NCBI GenBank assembly: GCA_029267645.1
Contig: JAJUIM010000083.1
Location: 1 to 7,684, forward strand
DNA: 7,684 nucleotides
Origin: Microbacterium sp.
GTDB taxonomy: Bacteria; Actinomycetota; Actinomycetes; Actinomycetales; Microbacteriaceae
Reading direction: 5' to 3'
The notes under the pieces are model-generated. The model was not told where the DNA came from. It saw only the letters and a list, made by a program, of their open reading frames with translations, and made no database searches. The translations under genes and the position numbers were made by a program. Within the stretch, counting starts at the first letter, position 1. Each line of letters opens with the position of its first letter. This document shows positions 1 through 5,982 of the stretch, piece after piece.

Positions 1-1
1 C

Positions 2-376
2 GAGCAGGAGCAGCGACTTCTCGATGAGATGGAGCGCCAGCTCATGCACAACGATGCCGACGTGGTGCACGCGTCGGCCGGCCGCACGCTCAGCTACCGC
101 AATCTGCTGATCGGCGCGCTTCTCGTGCTGGTCGGGCTCGGCGGGGTGATCGCCGGCATCGCCATCTGGAACGCGACGGTCGTCGTCGCCGTCATCGTGG
201 GTGTGCTGGGCTTCGCCGCGATGGTCGTGGGCGTCATCCTCGCCGCGTCTCCCGGCAAGGGCCAGTCGTCGCAGGATGCGCCGTCGTCGCGACCGCGCTC
301 TTCGGGCCCGTCCGCGTCGAGCGCGTCCTTCATGGACAAGATGAACGACAGGTGGGATCGCCGCCAGCAGGGCTGA
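2..376 (+). CDS. DUF3040 domain membrane protein, 5' end cut by window
   Basis: This is the C-terminal 124 residues of a small DUF3040 protein. The frame is open from the first complete codon (EQEQRLLDEMERQL). Family members usually begin M-x-L-S-E-x-E, so only about four residues should be missing upstream; the internal ATG at 29 lies inside the conserved N-terminal helix and is not the real start. Counting from the first visible residue, residues 1-30 are a charged cytoplasmic segment with the family's NDADVV signature. Two hydrophobic segments at about 34-54 and 60-82 look like a membrane hairpin. A Ser/Pro-rich linker follows, then a basic C-terminal tail (FMDKMNDRWDRR). The molecular function of DUF3040 is not established. 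Genes of this family commonly sit just before mraZ in actinobacteria, as here. A strong terminator follows within 25 bases of the stop, so it is probably transcribed separately from the dcw operon. Confidence 0.88.
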   Translation, partial: EQEQRLLDEMERQLMHNDADVVHASAGRTLSYRNLLIGALLVLVGLGGVIAGIAIWNATVVVAVIVGVLGFAAMVVGVILAASPGKGQSSQDAPSSRPRSSGPSASSASFMDKMNDRWDRRQQG

Positions 377-399
377 TCCCGGGCCGCAAGGCCGACTCG

Positions 400-429
400 A
401 GCGCCGCTCCTTCGGGGGCGGCGCTTTTT
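400..429 (+). terminator. Intrinsic terminator after the DUF3040 gene
   Basis: An 11-bp stem (400-410 paired with 415-425, one G-T pair at 408/417) closes a C-TTCG-G tetraloop at 411-414. It is followed directly by a run of five T at 425-429. This is a textbook Rho-independent terminator with an extra-stable UUCG loop, 24 bases after the DUF3040 stop codon. It should insulate the dcw operon from upstream transcription. Confidence 0.92.
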
Positions 430-436
430 CGTGTCC

Positions 437-448
437 CCACTTCCCTCC
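437..448 (-). repeat. Upstream copy of CCACTTCCCTCC repeat (inverted MraZ-box-like)
   Basis: The 12-base sequence CCACTTCCCTCC occurs here and again, identically, at 509-520; both copies are followed by a CGCGCG run. Read on the minus strand it gives TGGGG at 439-435, with a degenerate GGGAG ten bases before it. It therefore resembles the spacing of the TGG boxes in front of mraZ but in the opposite direction. A regulatory role is inferred. Confidence 0.45.
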
Positions 449-451
449 CCG

Positions 452-471
452 CGCGCCCGAAACCGGGCGCG
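452..471. other. Perfect 8-bp G+C hairpin between the two repeats
   Basis: CGCGCCCG at 452-459 is the exact reverse complement of CGGGCGCG at 464-471, with an AAAC loop. No T-run follows on either strand, so it is not an intrinsic terminator on its own. It lies between the two CCACTTCCCTCC copies and just after the DUF3040 terminator. It could be a backup transcription barrier or a protein-binding palindrome, but G+C-rich palindromes also arise readily in DNA of this composition. Confidence 0.4.
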
Positions 472-508
472 ACACGCCGTGAACGCGGCGCATCGACGCG
501 GATTCCCG

Positions 509-521
509 CCACTTCCCTCCA
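509..521 (-). repeat. Second copy of CCACTTCCCTCC repeat; inverted pair of TGG boxes
   Basis: This is an identical copy of the 12-base repeat, 72 bases downstream of the first. On the minus strand it reads TGGAGGGAAGTGG, so two TGG triplets start exactly ten bases apart (521 and 511). That is the period of the boxes directly before mraZ, where GGAAGTGG appears in direct orientation at 602-609. It is a candidate distal MraZ site. Confidence 0.45.
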
Positions 522-540
522 CCGCGCGAGATCCGCATGA

Positions 541-568
541 TTCTGCGGGTTCGCGTGTGTGATATATG
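541..568 (+). promoter_or_regulatory. Possible mraZ operon promoter
   Basis: The only A+T-rich patch in the gap is GATATATG at 561-568. It offers a weak -10 (TATATG, 563-568), with TTCTGC at 541-546 as a poor -35 at 16 bases. Transcription would start near 575, about 20 bases before the first MraZ box. An alternative -10 is TAATGT at 612-617, which matches TANNNT but lies between the boxes and has no convincing -35. Neither is strong; the location is mainly supported by context. Confidence 0.3.
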
Positions 569-596
569 CACATTTCCGCGAACGCACCCTGGTGTG

Positions 597-621
597 TGGG
601 GGGAAGTGGAGTAATGTGGGG
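597..621 (+). promoter_or_regulatory. MraZ operator: three direct TGG boxes at 10-base period
   Basis: TGGGG (597-601), TGGAG (607-611) and TGGGG (617-621) recur exactly every ten bases, separated by five-base spacers. In Escherichia coli, MraZ binds TGGGN direct repeats with five-base spacers ahead of its own gene, so the arrangement matches the known operator type. The array ends 42 bases before the mraZ start codon. A 6-base inverted repeat (GGTGTG 591-596, CACACC 622-627) frames it. Autoregulation by MraZ is inferred from family knowledge. Confidence 0.8.
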
Positions 622-645
622 CACACCTCACGGAAGGCCGATCAC

Positions 646-653
646 GGAGGGGG
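646..653 (+). promoter_or_regulatory. Ribosome binding site of mraZ
   Basis: GGAGGGGG lies ten bases before the ATG at 664. It decides the start: the frame is open from an ATG at 559, but that codon lacks such a site, would place the operator inside the gene, and adds 35 residues unlike any MraZ N-terminus. Confidence 0.75.
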
Positions 654-663
654 TGAATGGCCG

Positions 664-1095
664 ATGTTGCTCGGGACGCACACACCGAAGCTCGACGACA
701 AAGGCCGGGTCATCCTGCCCGCGAAATTCCGTGAGGAGCTCGCTGGCGGCGTCGTCGTCACCCGCGGGCAGGAAAGGTGTCTCTACGTCTTCTCGACGAG
801 CGAGTTCGAACAGGTGCACGAGCGGATCCGCCAAGCCCCCCTCAGCAACAAGCAGGCCCGCGACTTCCTGCGCATGTTCCTCTCCGGCGCGAGCGCCGAG
901 ACGCCTGACGGCCAGAACCGCATCACCCTTCCCCAGCACCTGCGCCAGTACGCGGGGCTCGGGAAGGAGCTGGTGGTGACAGGTGTCGGCGCACACGCCG
1001 AGATCTGGGACGCCCAGGCCTGGAACGACTACCTGGCGGGCAACGAGGACGCGTTCGCGGAGATGCAGGAGGAGGTGATCCCGGGACTCTTCTGA
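664..1095 (+). CDS. mraZ: Transcriptional regulator MraZ
   Basis: A 143-residue protein of normal length for the family. MraZ is a nucleoid-associated DNA-binding regulator of the dcw cluster, built from two AbrB-like (SpoVT/AbrB) half domains that assemble into a ring. The first half carries DDKGRVILP at residues 11-19, the conserved DxKGRxxxP motif. The second carries [10 protein letters not shown] at 81-90, where the usual Gly before Arg is Asn. The start [11 protein letters not shown] is the canonical family N-terminus and has a good ribosome binding site. The C-terminal [12 protein letters not shown] (113-124) matches actinobacterial homologues. It is the first gene of the operon, and three TGG boxes just upstream indicate that it controls its own transcription and that of the genes behind it. 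Identification is very secure; the direction of regulation in this organism is not visible. Confidence 0.96.
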   Translation: MLLGTHTPKLDDKGRVILPAKFREELAGGVVVTRGQERCLYVFSTSEFEQVHERIRQAPLSNKQARDFLRMFLSGASAETPDGQNRITLPQHLRQYAGLGKELVVTGVGAHAEIWDAQAWNDYLAGNEDAFAEMQEEVIPGLF

Positions 1096-1099
1096 CCCG

Positions 1100-1120
1100 G
1101 CGGCTGCGACTCCCAGCCGC
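1100..1120 (+). other. Hairpin 1 in the mraZ-rsmH gap
   Basis: GCGGCTG (1100-1106) pairs with CAGCCGC (1114-1120) around a seven-base loop, five bases after the mraZ stop. There is no T-run, so it is not an intrinsic terminator. It shares bases 1118-1120 with hairpin 2, so the two cannot be fully formed together. It may stabilise the mraZ mRNA 3' end or cause pausing; this is inference. Confidence 0.45.
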
Positions 1121-1154
1121 GACCCTGTCGTCACTTCCCCGGCGACAGGTCGCG
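1118..1154 (+). promoter_or_regulatory. Hairpin 2, 12-bp stem just before the longer rsmH start
   Basis: Bases 1118-1130 pair with 1143-1154 in twelve Watson-Crick pairs, with one extra C bulged on the left arm and a 12-base loop (1131-1142). The right arm contains the AGG at 1147-1149, the only Shine-Dalgarno-like element for the ATG at 1158. If that start is used, the stem would hide the ribosome binding site until it is opened, for example by a ribosome finishing mraZ. The loop holds CACTTCCCC, related to the CACTTCCC repeats ahead of mraZ. The structure is plain in the sequence; its role is inferred. Confidence 0.55.
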
Positions 1155-1157
1155 CGG

Positions 1158-2141
1158 ATGGGGATCACAGCCTCCGGATCCGCCCCGGACGAGATCATGG
1201 ACCTCCGCCGCATCCACACACCCGTGCTCCTCGAGCGCTGCCTCGAGCTGCTCGCACCGGGCCTCGAGCGCGACGGCGCCGTGTACGTCGACGGCACGCT
1301 CGGCATGGGCGGCCACGCCGAGGCCGTGCTCGAGCGCTTCGCGGGGGCTCGGCTCGTCGGCCTCGACCGCGACACGCAGGCGCTCGCGATCGCGAAGCAG
1401 CGGCTCGCCGCCTTCGCCGACCGCGCGACGTTCGTGCACACGGTGTACGACGGCATCCTCGACGCGCTGGGCGGCAGGCGCGCCGACGGGATCCTCTACG
1501 ACCTGGGCGTCTCGTCGCTCCAGCTCGACGAGGCGGATCGCGGCTTCGCGTACGCGCAGGACGCGCCGCTCGACATGCGCATGGATCAGACGGCCGGCAC
1601 GACCGCGGCCGACATCGTCGCGACCTACGGCGAGGGCGACCTCCGCCGCATCTTCGAGCGCTACGGCGAAGAGAAGCTCGCGGGGCGCTACGCCCGCGCG
1701 CTCATCGAGGCGCGCCAGGCGCGCCCCATCGAGCGCACGGGGCAGCTCGTCGATGTGCTGCAGGACGCGACGCCCGCGGCCGTGAAGAACGCCGGGCACC
1801 CCGCGAAGCGCGTCTTCCAGGCGCTCAGGATCGAGGTCAACGGCGAGCTGCGCGCGCTCGAGCGGGCGATCCCCGCAGCGCTCGAGTCGCTCGCGGTCGG
1901 CGGACGTCTTGTCGTGCTCAGCTACCAGTCGCTCGAGGACCGCTTCATCAAGCGGCTGTTCCAGGAGGCGACGTCGTCGACGGCGCCCGCGGGTCTCCCC
2001 GTGGAGCTGCCCGAGCACGCGCCGCGATTCCGCCTCGTCGTGCGCGGCGCCGAGCGGGCCTCCGACGACGAGGCAGAACGCAACCCGCGCGCGAAGCCCG
2101 TGCGGCTGCGCGCGATCGAGAGAGTCAGGGAGGACCGATGA
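1158..2141 (+). CDS. rsmH: 16S rRNA (cytosine(1402)-N(4))-methyltransferase RsmH
   Basis: RsmH (MraW) uses S-adenosylmethionine to methylate N4 of C1402 in the ribosomal decoding centre, in the cytoplasm. In the 327-residue reading, IHTPVLLERCLELL (19-32) is the family N-terminal block, DGTLGMGGH (45-53) is the SAM-binding loop, LDRD (69-72) the acidic strand end, and DLGVSSLQLD (115-124) and PLDMRMD (137-143) are the conserved catalytic-region motifs. RVFQALRIEVNGEL and SYQSLEDRFIK follow; the YQSLEDR form is typical of actinobacteria. The start is uncertain. ATG 1158 has an AGG eight bases upstream, but it lies beside hairpin 2. ATG 1197 gives MDLRRIHTPV, closer to the usual family N-terminus, with a weak GGACGAG. 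The stop overlaps the ftsL start by four bases (ATGA), which suggests translational coupling. Confidence 0.95.
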   Translation: MGITASGSAPDEIMDLRRIHTPVLLERCLELLAPGLERDGAVYVDGTLGMGGHAEAVLERFAGARLVGLDRDTQALAIAKQRLAAFADRATFVHTVYDGILDALGGRRADGILYDLGVSSLQLDEADRGFAYAQDAPLDMRMDQTAGTTAADIVATYGEGDLRRIFERYGEEKLAGRYARALIEARQARPIERTGQLVDVLQDATPAAVKNAGHPAKRVFQALRIEVNGELRALERAIPAALESLAVGGRLVVLSYQSLEDRFIKRLFQEATSSTAPAGLPVELPEHAPRFRLVVRGAERASDDEAERNPRAKPVRLRAIERVREDR

Positions 2142-2725
2142 GCACCATCGCCGACACCGAGCTGATTCCGTTCGACGAACCGGCGCCGAGGCCGTCCCGT
2201 GAGGACCGAGGCCTGCGCGCGGTGCCCGCGCCGCAGCGCAGGCGTCGTCCCCGACTCGCGTACGCGCTGACTGCGATCGCCGGCGCCGCCCTCATCGCGG
2301 CGGCGCAGCTGGGCTTGTCGATCCTCACGGCGCAGAGCAGCTACGAGCTCGCGGCCGTGCAGAGCGAGCAGCGCCAGCTGACGCTCGACAAGCAGCAGCT
2401 GACCGATGAGGTCGCGGGCCTCAGCTCGCCGCAGTACCTCGCGGCGAACGCCTCGGCCCTCGGCATGGTGATCGACTCGTCGCCCAGCTACCTGCGGCTG
2501 AGCGACGCGAAGATCACCGGATCCGGTGAGCCCGCGAGCGACCAGTCGACCGTGAACGTCGGATCCGGCAGCGCGGCGGCGAACGCCCTGATCGCCGACA
2601 CGCCGCTCGTGACCGACGAAGACGCGACTGTCCAGGAATCATCGACCGAGGAGGTCGCGGTCCCCGAGACCGTTCGGAACGCGCCGCCTCTCGAAGGCGG
2701 ACTGCCGTCGCCCGAAACCCACTGA
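2138..2725 (+). CDS. ftsL: FtsL-like septum protein
   Basis: A 195-residue bitopic membrane protein in the ftsL position between rsmH and ftsI. Residues 1-40 are cytoplasmic and end in a very basic patch (QRRRRPR, 33-39). Residues 41-64 form one transmembrane helix. Residues 66-96 are Gln/Glu/Leu-rich and probably form the short coiled coil by which FtsL pairs with its DivIC/FtsB partner. SPQYLAANASALGMV (97-111) matches the conserved end of the FtsL domain. From about 125 on, the tail is acidic and rich in Ser, Thr and Ala, with no domain I recognise, and is probably disordered outside the membrane. AGGGAGG at 2127-2133 is the ribosome binding site. FtsL family sequences are poorly conserved, so the call rests on topology plus gene order. 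Known FtsL proteins help recruit and activate the FtsW-FtsI septal synthase. Confidence 0.82.
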   Translation: MSTIADTELIPFDEPAPRPSREDRGLRAVPAPQRRRRPRLAYALTAIAGAALIAAAQLGLSILTAQSSYELAAVQSEQRQLTLDKQQLTDEVAGLSSPQYLAANASALGMVIDSSPSYLRLSDAKITGSGEPASDQSTVNVGSGSAAANALIADTPLVTDEDATVQESSTEEVAVPETVRNAPPLEGGLPSPETH

Positions 2726-2743
2726 CCGAACGCGAGGAGCCCC

Positions 2744-4537
2744 ATGACCGCGAGCGTGAATCGCAGCGCGAGGCGACGGACGAGCATCGCGGCCGTGGTG
2801 ATCCTCGTCGTGCTGCTCGCCTTCACGGTGCGCCTGTTCGACATCCAGGTGGTGCGCGCCGACGAGCACATCGAGGACTCGATGGAGGTCGCCAACTACG
2901 TCGAGTCGGCGACGCTGCCGGGCGTGCGCGGCTCGATCGTCGACGACGAGGGCCAGGTGCTCGCGAGCAGCAGCGTGCGCTACGACGTGGCGATCGACCC
3001 CGCGCTCGCGGATGACGTGAAGCGGTACGACGACGCGGGCGACCCGTACGTCGAGACCTGGGGTCGGCTGGCGGAGCGCATCGGCGAGGTCGTCGGCATG
3101 TCGGGCGAGGACGTCGAGAAGGTCGCGTCCGACGCCGTCGCGAGCAACCCCGACGCGCGCTGGGCCCAGCTGAAGAAGGGCCTGACGACCGAGCAGTACC
3201 GCGCGCTCCTCGACCTCGACGCGCCCATGCTGTCGTTCGAGCAGCAGAAGTCGCGCACCTACCCGAACGGCGCGGTCGCGGGCAACCTCGTCGGGTTCAT
3301 GAGCTCGGACGACGAGCCGCTCGCGGGCTACGAGATGCTCGAGAACGCGTGCCTCGCCGAGACCGACGGCAAGATCGAGTACCAGCGCTCGGGCGACGCG
3401 GGCGTGCGGATCCCCGGCACGACGACCGAGACGCCGGCGGAGGACGGCGGCACGCTGCAGCTCACGATCGACACCGACCTCAGCTGGTATCTGCTCCAGA
3501 TGCTCAAGGAGGAGGTCGAGACGCAGCAGGCGAAGGCCGGTTCGATCATGGTCGCCGACGTCGAGACGGGCGAGATCAAGGCAGCCGTCGACTACCCGAC
3601 GCTCGACCCCAACGACTACCAGGCGACCGACAGCGAGTACCTCGGCGCGCCGTCCCTCACGCGGTCGTTCGAGCCCGGCTCGACGTTCAAGGCCATCACG
3701 GCCGCGACCGTGCTCGACCAGGGCGCGGCGACGCCGCTCACGCAGATCACGGCCTCGGGCCACGAGCAGTTCCCGAACGGCGCCGTCGTGGGCGACAGCT
3801 TCTCGCACCCGTCGTACAACTACACGCTCGCAGGCGCGCTCATCGATTCGTCGAACGTCGCGCTGTCGAAGATCGGCGAGCTCGTGAGCGACGACACCCG
3901 GTATGAGTACCTCAAGAAGTTCGGCGTCGGCGAGAAGACGCCGATCGACTTCGCGGGCGAGCCCTCGGGCGTCGTGCACGATCCCGACACGTGGGACAAC
4001 CAGACGCACTACGCCACGACGTTCGGCCAGGCGTTCACCGTGACGATGCAGCAGGTCGTGAGCGCCTACCAGACGCTCGCGAACGGGGGAGTGCGCGAGC
4101 CCGTGCACATCGTCGACGGCTGCACCTCCGCCGACGGGAAGACGACGAAGGCCGAGCTGCCGGACGCCGAGCGGGTCATCAGCGAGGAGGCCGCGCAGCA
4201 GACGGTCGAGATCCTCGAGAACGTCGCCAACGAGGGCGCGGTGTCCGACATGATCCAGGTGCCGGGCTACCGACTCGCGATCAAGACGGGTACGGCCCAG
4301 AAGACCGACGGCAATGGCAACTACAAGGCGGGGCTGTACTTCACGAGCCTCATCGGCATCGCGCCGGCCGACGACCCTCAGTATGTGGTCATGGTCAGCC
4401 TCGACGAGCCTCGTAGAGTAACGTCGTCGGCGGCCACCGCCCCGGCCTTCCAGAAGGCGATGACGCAGGTGCTGAAGACGTACCGCGTGACGCCGTCGGA
4501 GGAGCCCTACGAGCCCCTTCCCAAGTTCACGGACTGA
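2744..4537 (+). CDS. ftsI: Septal peptidoglycan transpeptidase FtsI (class B PBP, PBP3/PbpB type)
   Basis: A 597-residue class B penicillin-binding protein that cross-links septal peptidoglycan outside the membrane with its partner glycosyltransferase FtsW. A basic N-terminus precedes one membrane anchor at about 14-34. RGSIVD (62-67) opens the PBP dimerisation domain. The transpeptidase domain from about 240 holds all three active-site motifs: STFK with nucleophile Ser313, SSN at 369-371, and KTGT at 514-517. No PASTA domain follows. Cys203 and Cys460 are the only cysteines and both lie outside the membrane, so a disulfide is possible. GAGGAG at 2734-2739 is the ribosome binding site, 18 bases after the ftsL stop is the start. 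Near the 3' end, R558-V559 are encoded by AGA-GTA, rare codons in this G+C-rich gene, inside a possible internal promoter. In most actinobacteria murE follows; here murF does. Confidence 0.96.
   Translation: MTASVNRSARRRTSIAAVVILVVLLAFTVRLFDIQVVRADEHIEDSMEVANYVESATLPGVRGSIVDDEGQVLASSSVRYDVAIDPALADDVKRYDDAGDPYVETWGRLAERIGEVVGMSGEDVEKVASDAVASNPDARWAQLKKGLTTEQYRALLDLDAPMLSFEQQKSRTYPNGAVAGNLVGFMSSDDEPLAGYEMLENACLAETDGKIEYQRSGDAGVRIPGTTTETPAEDGGTLQLTIDTDLSWYLLQMLKEEVETQQAKAGSIMVADVETGEIKAAVDYPTLDPNDYQATDSEYLGAPSLTRSFEPGSTFKAITAATVLDQGAATPLTQITASGHEQFPNGAVVGDSFSHPSYNYTLAGALIDSSNVALSKIGELVSDDTRYEYLKKFGVGEKTPIDFAGEPSGVVHDPDTWDNQTHYATTFGQAFTVTMQQVVSAYQTLANGGVREPVHIVDGCTSADGKTTKAELPDAERVISEEAAQQTVEILENVANEGAVSDMIQVPGYRLAIKTGTAQKTDGNGNYKAGLYFTSLIGIAPADDPQYVVMVSLDEPRRVTSSAATAPAFQKAMTQVLKTYRVTPSEEPYEPLPKFTD
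4392..4419 (+). promoter_or_regulatory. Candidate internal promoter within ftsI, ahead of murF
   Basis: TGGTCA (4392-4397, four of six bases of the TTGACA consensus) is followed after 16 bases by TAGAGT (4414-4419), which fits TANNNT. The -10 falls on the consecutive codons CGT-AGA-GTA, unusual in a gene that otherwise strongly prefers G- or C-ending codons. Transcription would begin near 4426, about 145 bases before murF, and could supply murF-mraY-murD separately. This is a pattern match only. Confidence 0.25.
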
Positions 4538-4569
4538 CGCGCTCTCGGGCGCAAGGATTCACACAGCAT

Positions 4570-5982
4570 ATGATCGCTCTCTCACTCGCCGAGATCGCCG
4601 CCGCCACGAGCGGCGAGGTGCGACTCGCAGGCGACGACACGCTCGAGACGCGCGTCTCGGGCACGGTCGACACCGACTCGCGCAACATCGCGGAAGGCGA
4701 CGTCTTCGTCGCGAAGCCGGGCGAGGTGACCGACGGCCACGAGTTCGTCGGCCGCGCCCGCGAGGCGGGCGCCGTGCTCGCGCTCGTCGAGCGCTTCGTC
4801 GACGAGCCCATCACGCAGATCCTCGTCGACGACGTCGTGCAGGCGATCGCAGAGCTCGCTCGCGAGGTCGTCGCGCGCGTGCGCGCGCGGGGGCGCCTGA
4901 AGATCGTCGGGATCACGGGATCCAACGGCAAGACGACGACGAAGAACATGCTGCGCGCGATCCTGTCGGAGGAGGGCGAGACGGTCGCGCCCGTCGCGTC
5001 GTACAACAACGCCGTCGGCGCGCCGCTCACGATGCTGCGCGTGACCGAGACGACCGAGTTCCTCGTGTGCGAGTTCGGCGCCGACGCGCCGCGCCAGATC
5101 GAGCGGCTCGCAGGCCTCGTCACGCCCGACGTGGGCGTCGTGCTCATGGTCGGCCTCTCGCACGCCGGCGGCTTCGGCGGCATCGAGAAGACCGCGGTCG
5201 CGAAGCGCGAGCTCGTCGAGCAGATCCGCCCGGGCGGCGTCGCCGTGCTCAACGCCGACGACACCCGCGTCGCCGCGATGGAGCCTGCCGCACGCGACCG
5301 CGGCGTCGACGTGCGCTGGTTCGGCACGGCCGAGAGCGCCGACGTGCGCGCGGTCGACGTCGCAGTGACGGCCTCCGGCACCGACAGTGCACTCGAGGTC
5401 GACGGCACGCGGATCCCGATGCACCTGCGGGTGCTGGGCGCGCACCACGTCAGCAACGCGATGGCGGCGCTCACGGCCGCGATCGCGCTCGGCGTCGACC
5501 TCGACGCCGCCGTCTCGCGCCTCGAGCGCATCGAGCTCGCCGAGCGCTGGCGCATGCAGGTGATGGGATCCGACCGGGTGCGCATCATCAACGACGCCTA
5601 CAACGCGAGCCCCGACGCCATGCAGGCCGCGCTGCGCACGCTCGCGCAGATCACGGGCCCCGACGAGCGCATGGTCGCGGTGCTCGGCGCCATGAGCGAG
5701 CTCGGCGAGCACGACATCGAGGAGCACAGCAAGATCGGGCTGCTCGCCGTCCGCCTGCGCATCCCGCGCATCGTCGTCGTCGGCGCCGAGGCGCGCCCGC
5801 TGTATCTCTCGGCGATCGCCGAGGGCAGCTGGAGCGACGAGGCCGTGTTCTTCGAGACGGCCGACGAGGCCTTCGAGTACCTCCGTGGCGAGCTGCGCGA
5901 CGGCGACCGCGTGCTCGTGAAGTCGTCCAACGCAGCCGGTCTGCGGTTTCTCGGAGACCGTCTGGGAGACTTGTTCTCGTGA
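4570..5982 (+). CDS. murF: UDP-N-acetylmuramoyl-tripeptide--D-alanyl-D-alanine ligase MurF
   Basis: MurF uses ATP to add D-Ala-D-Ala to the UDP-MurNAc tripeptide, the last cytoplasmic step of the peptide stem. The 470-residue length is normal. Residues 1-105 form the UDP-binding N-terminal domain (VSGTVDTDSR, 29-38). The ATP-binding P-loop is TGSNGKTTTK (116-125). YNNAVGAPLT (145-154), EFGAD (168-172) and GLSHAGGFGG (195-204) belong to the central domain, with an Ala-Lys at 211-212. The C-terminal domain has NDAYNASPDAM (341-351) and GAMSELGEHD (373-382), both specific to MurF rather than MurE. The usual KxSR near the end is KSSN (451-454). An AAGGA at 4553-4557 lies 12 bases before the ATG, a rather long spacing. 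The gene begins 32 bases after ftsI, where murE would be expected. Its stop overlaps the mraY start by four bases (GTGA). Confidence 0.95.
   Translation: MIALSLAEIAAATSGEVRLAGDDTLETRVSGTVDTDSRNIAEGDVFVAKPGEVTDGHEFVGRAREAGAVLALVERFVDEPITQILVDDVVQAIAELAREVVARVRARGRLKIVGITGSNGKTTTKNMLRAILSEEGETVAPVASYNNAVGAPLTMLRVTETTEFLVCEFGADAPRQIERLAGLVTPDVGVVLMVGLSHAGGFGGIEKTAVAKRELVEQIRPGGVAVLNADDTRVAAMEPAARDRGVDVRWFGTAESADVRAVDVAVTASGTDSALEVDGTRIPMHLRVLGAHHVSNAMAALTAAIALGVDLDAAVSRLERIELAERWRMQVMGSDRVRIINDAYNASPDAMQAALRTLAQITGPDERMVAVLGAMSELGEHDIEEHSKIGLLAVRLRIPRIVVVGAEARPLYLSAIAEGSWSDEAVFFETADEAFEYLRGELRDGDRVLVKSSNAAGLRFLGDRLGDLFS

Noticed and set aside
559..663. Extension of mraZ to an upstream in-frame ATG at 559
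   Set aside because: It would put the operator inside the gene and add 35 residues unlike MraZ. ATG 664 has a strong ribosome binding site and gives the canonical [11 protein letters not shown] start.
1131..2018. Antisense open frame opposite rsmH (about 295 codons)
   Set aside because: It is Arg/Glu/Val-rich without recognisable motifs and lies fully opposite a secure gene.
2639..4108. Long antisense open frame opposite ftsI (about 489 codons)
   Set aside because: Its composition is dominated by Arg, Val, Leu, Ala and Asp with no recognisable domain. It is the expected by-product of third-position G+C bias on the coding strand.
4870..4897. Alternating CG-rich run in murF, considered as a Z-DNA-like or repeat element
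   Set aside because: It encodes an ordinary Arg/Ala/Val linker (VVARVRARGRL) before the P-loop and follows from codon bias.
5067..5978. N-terminal extension of mraY through the +2 frame of murF
   Set aside because: The extension is almost entirely Arg, Ala, Gly and His and overlaps murF completely. The GTG at 5979 gives a standard MraY start and a normal 370-residue length.
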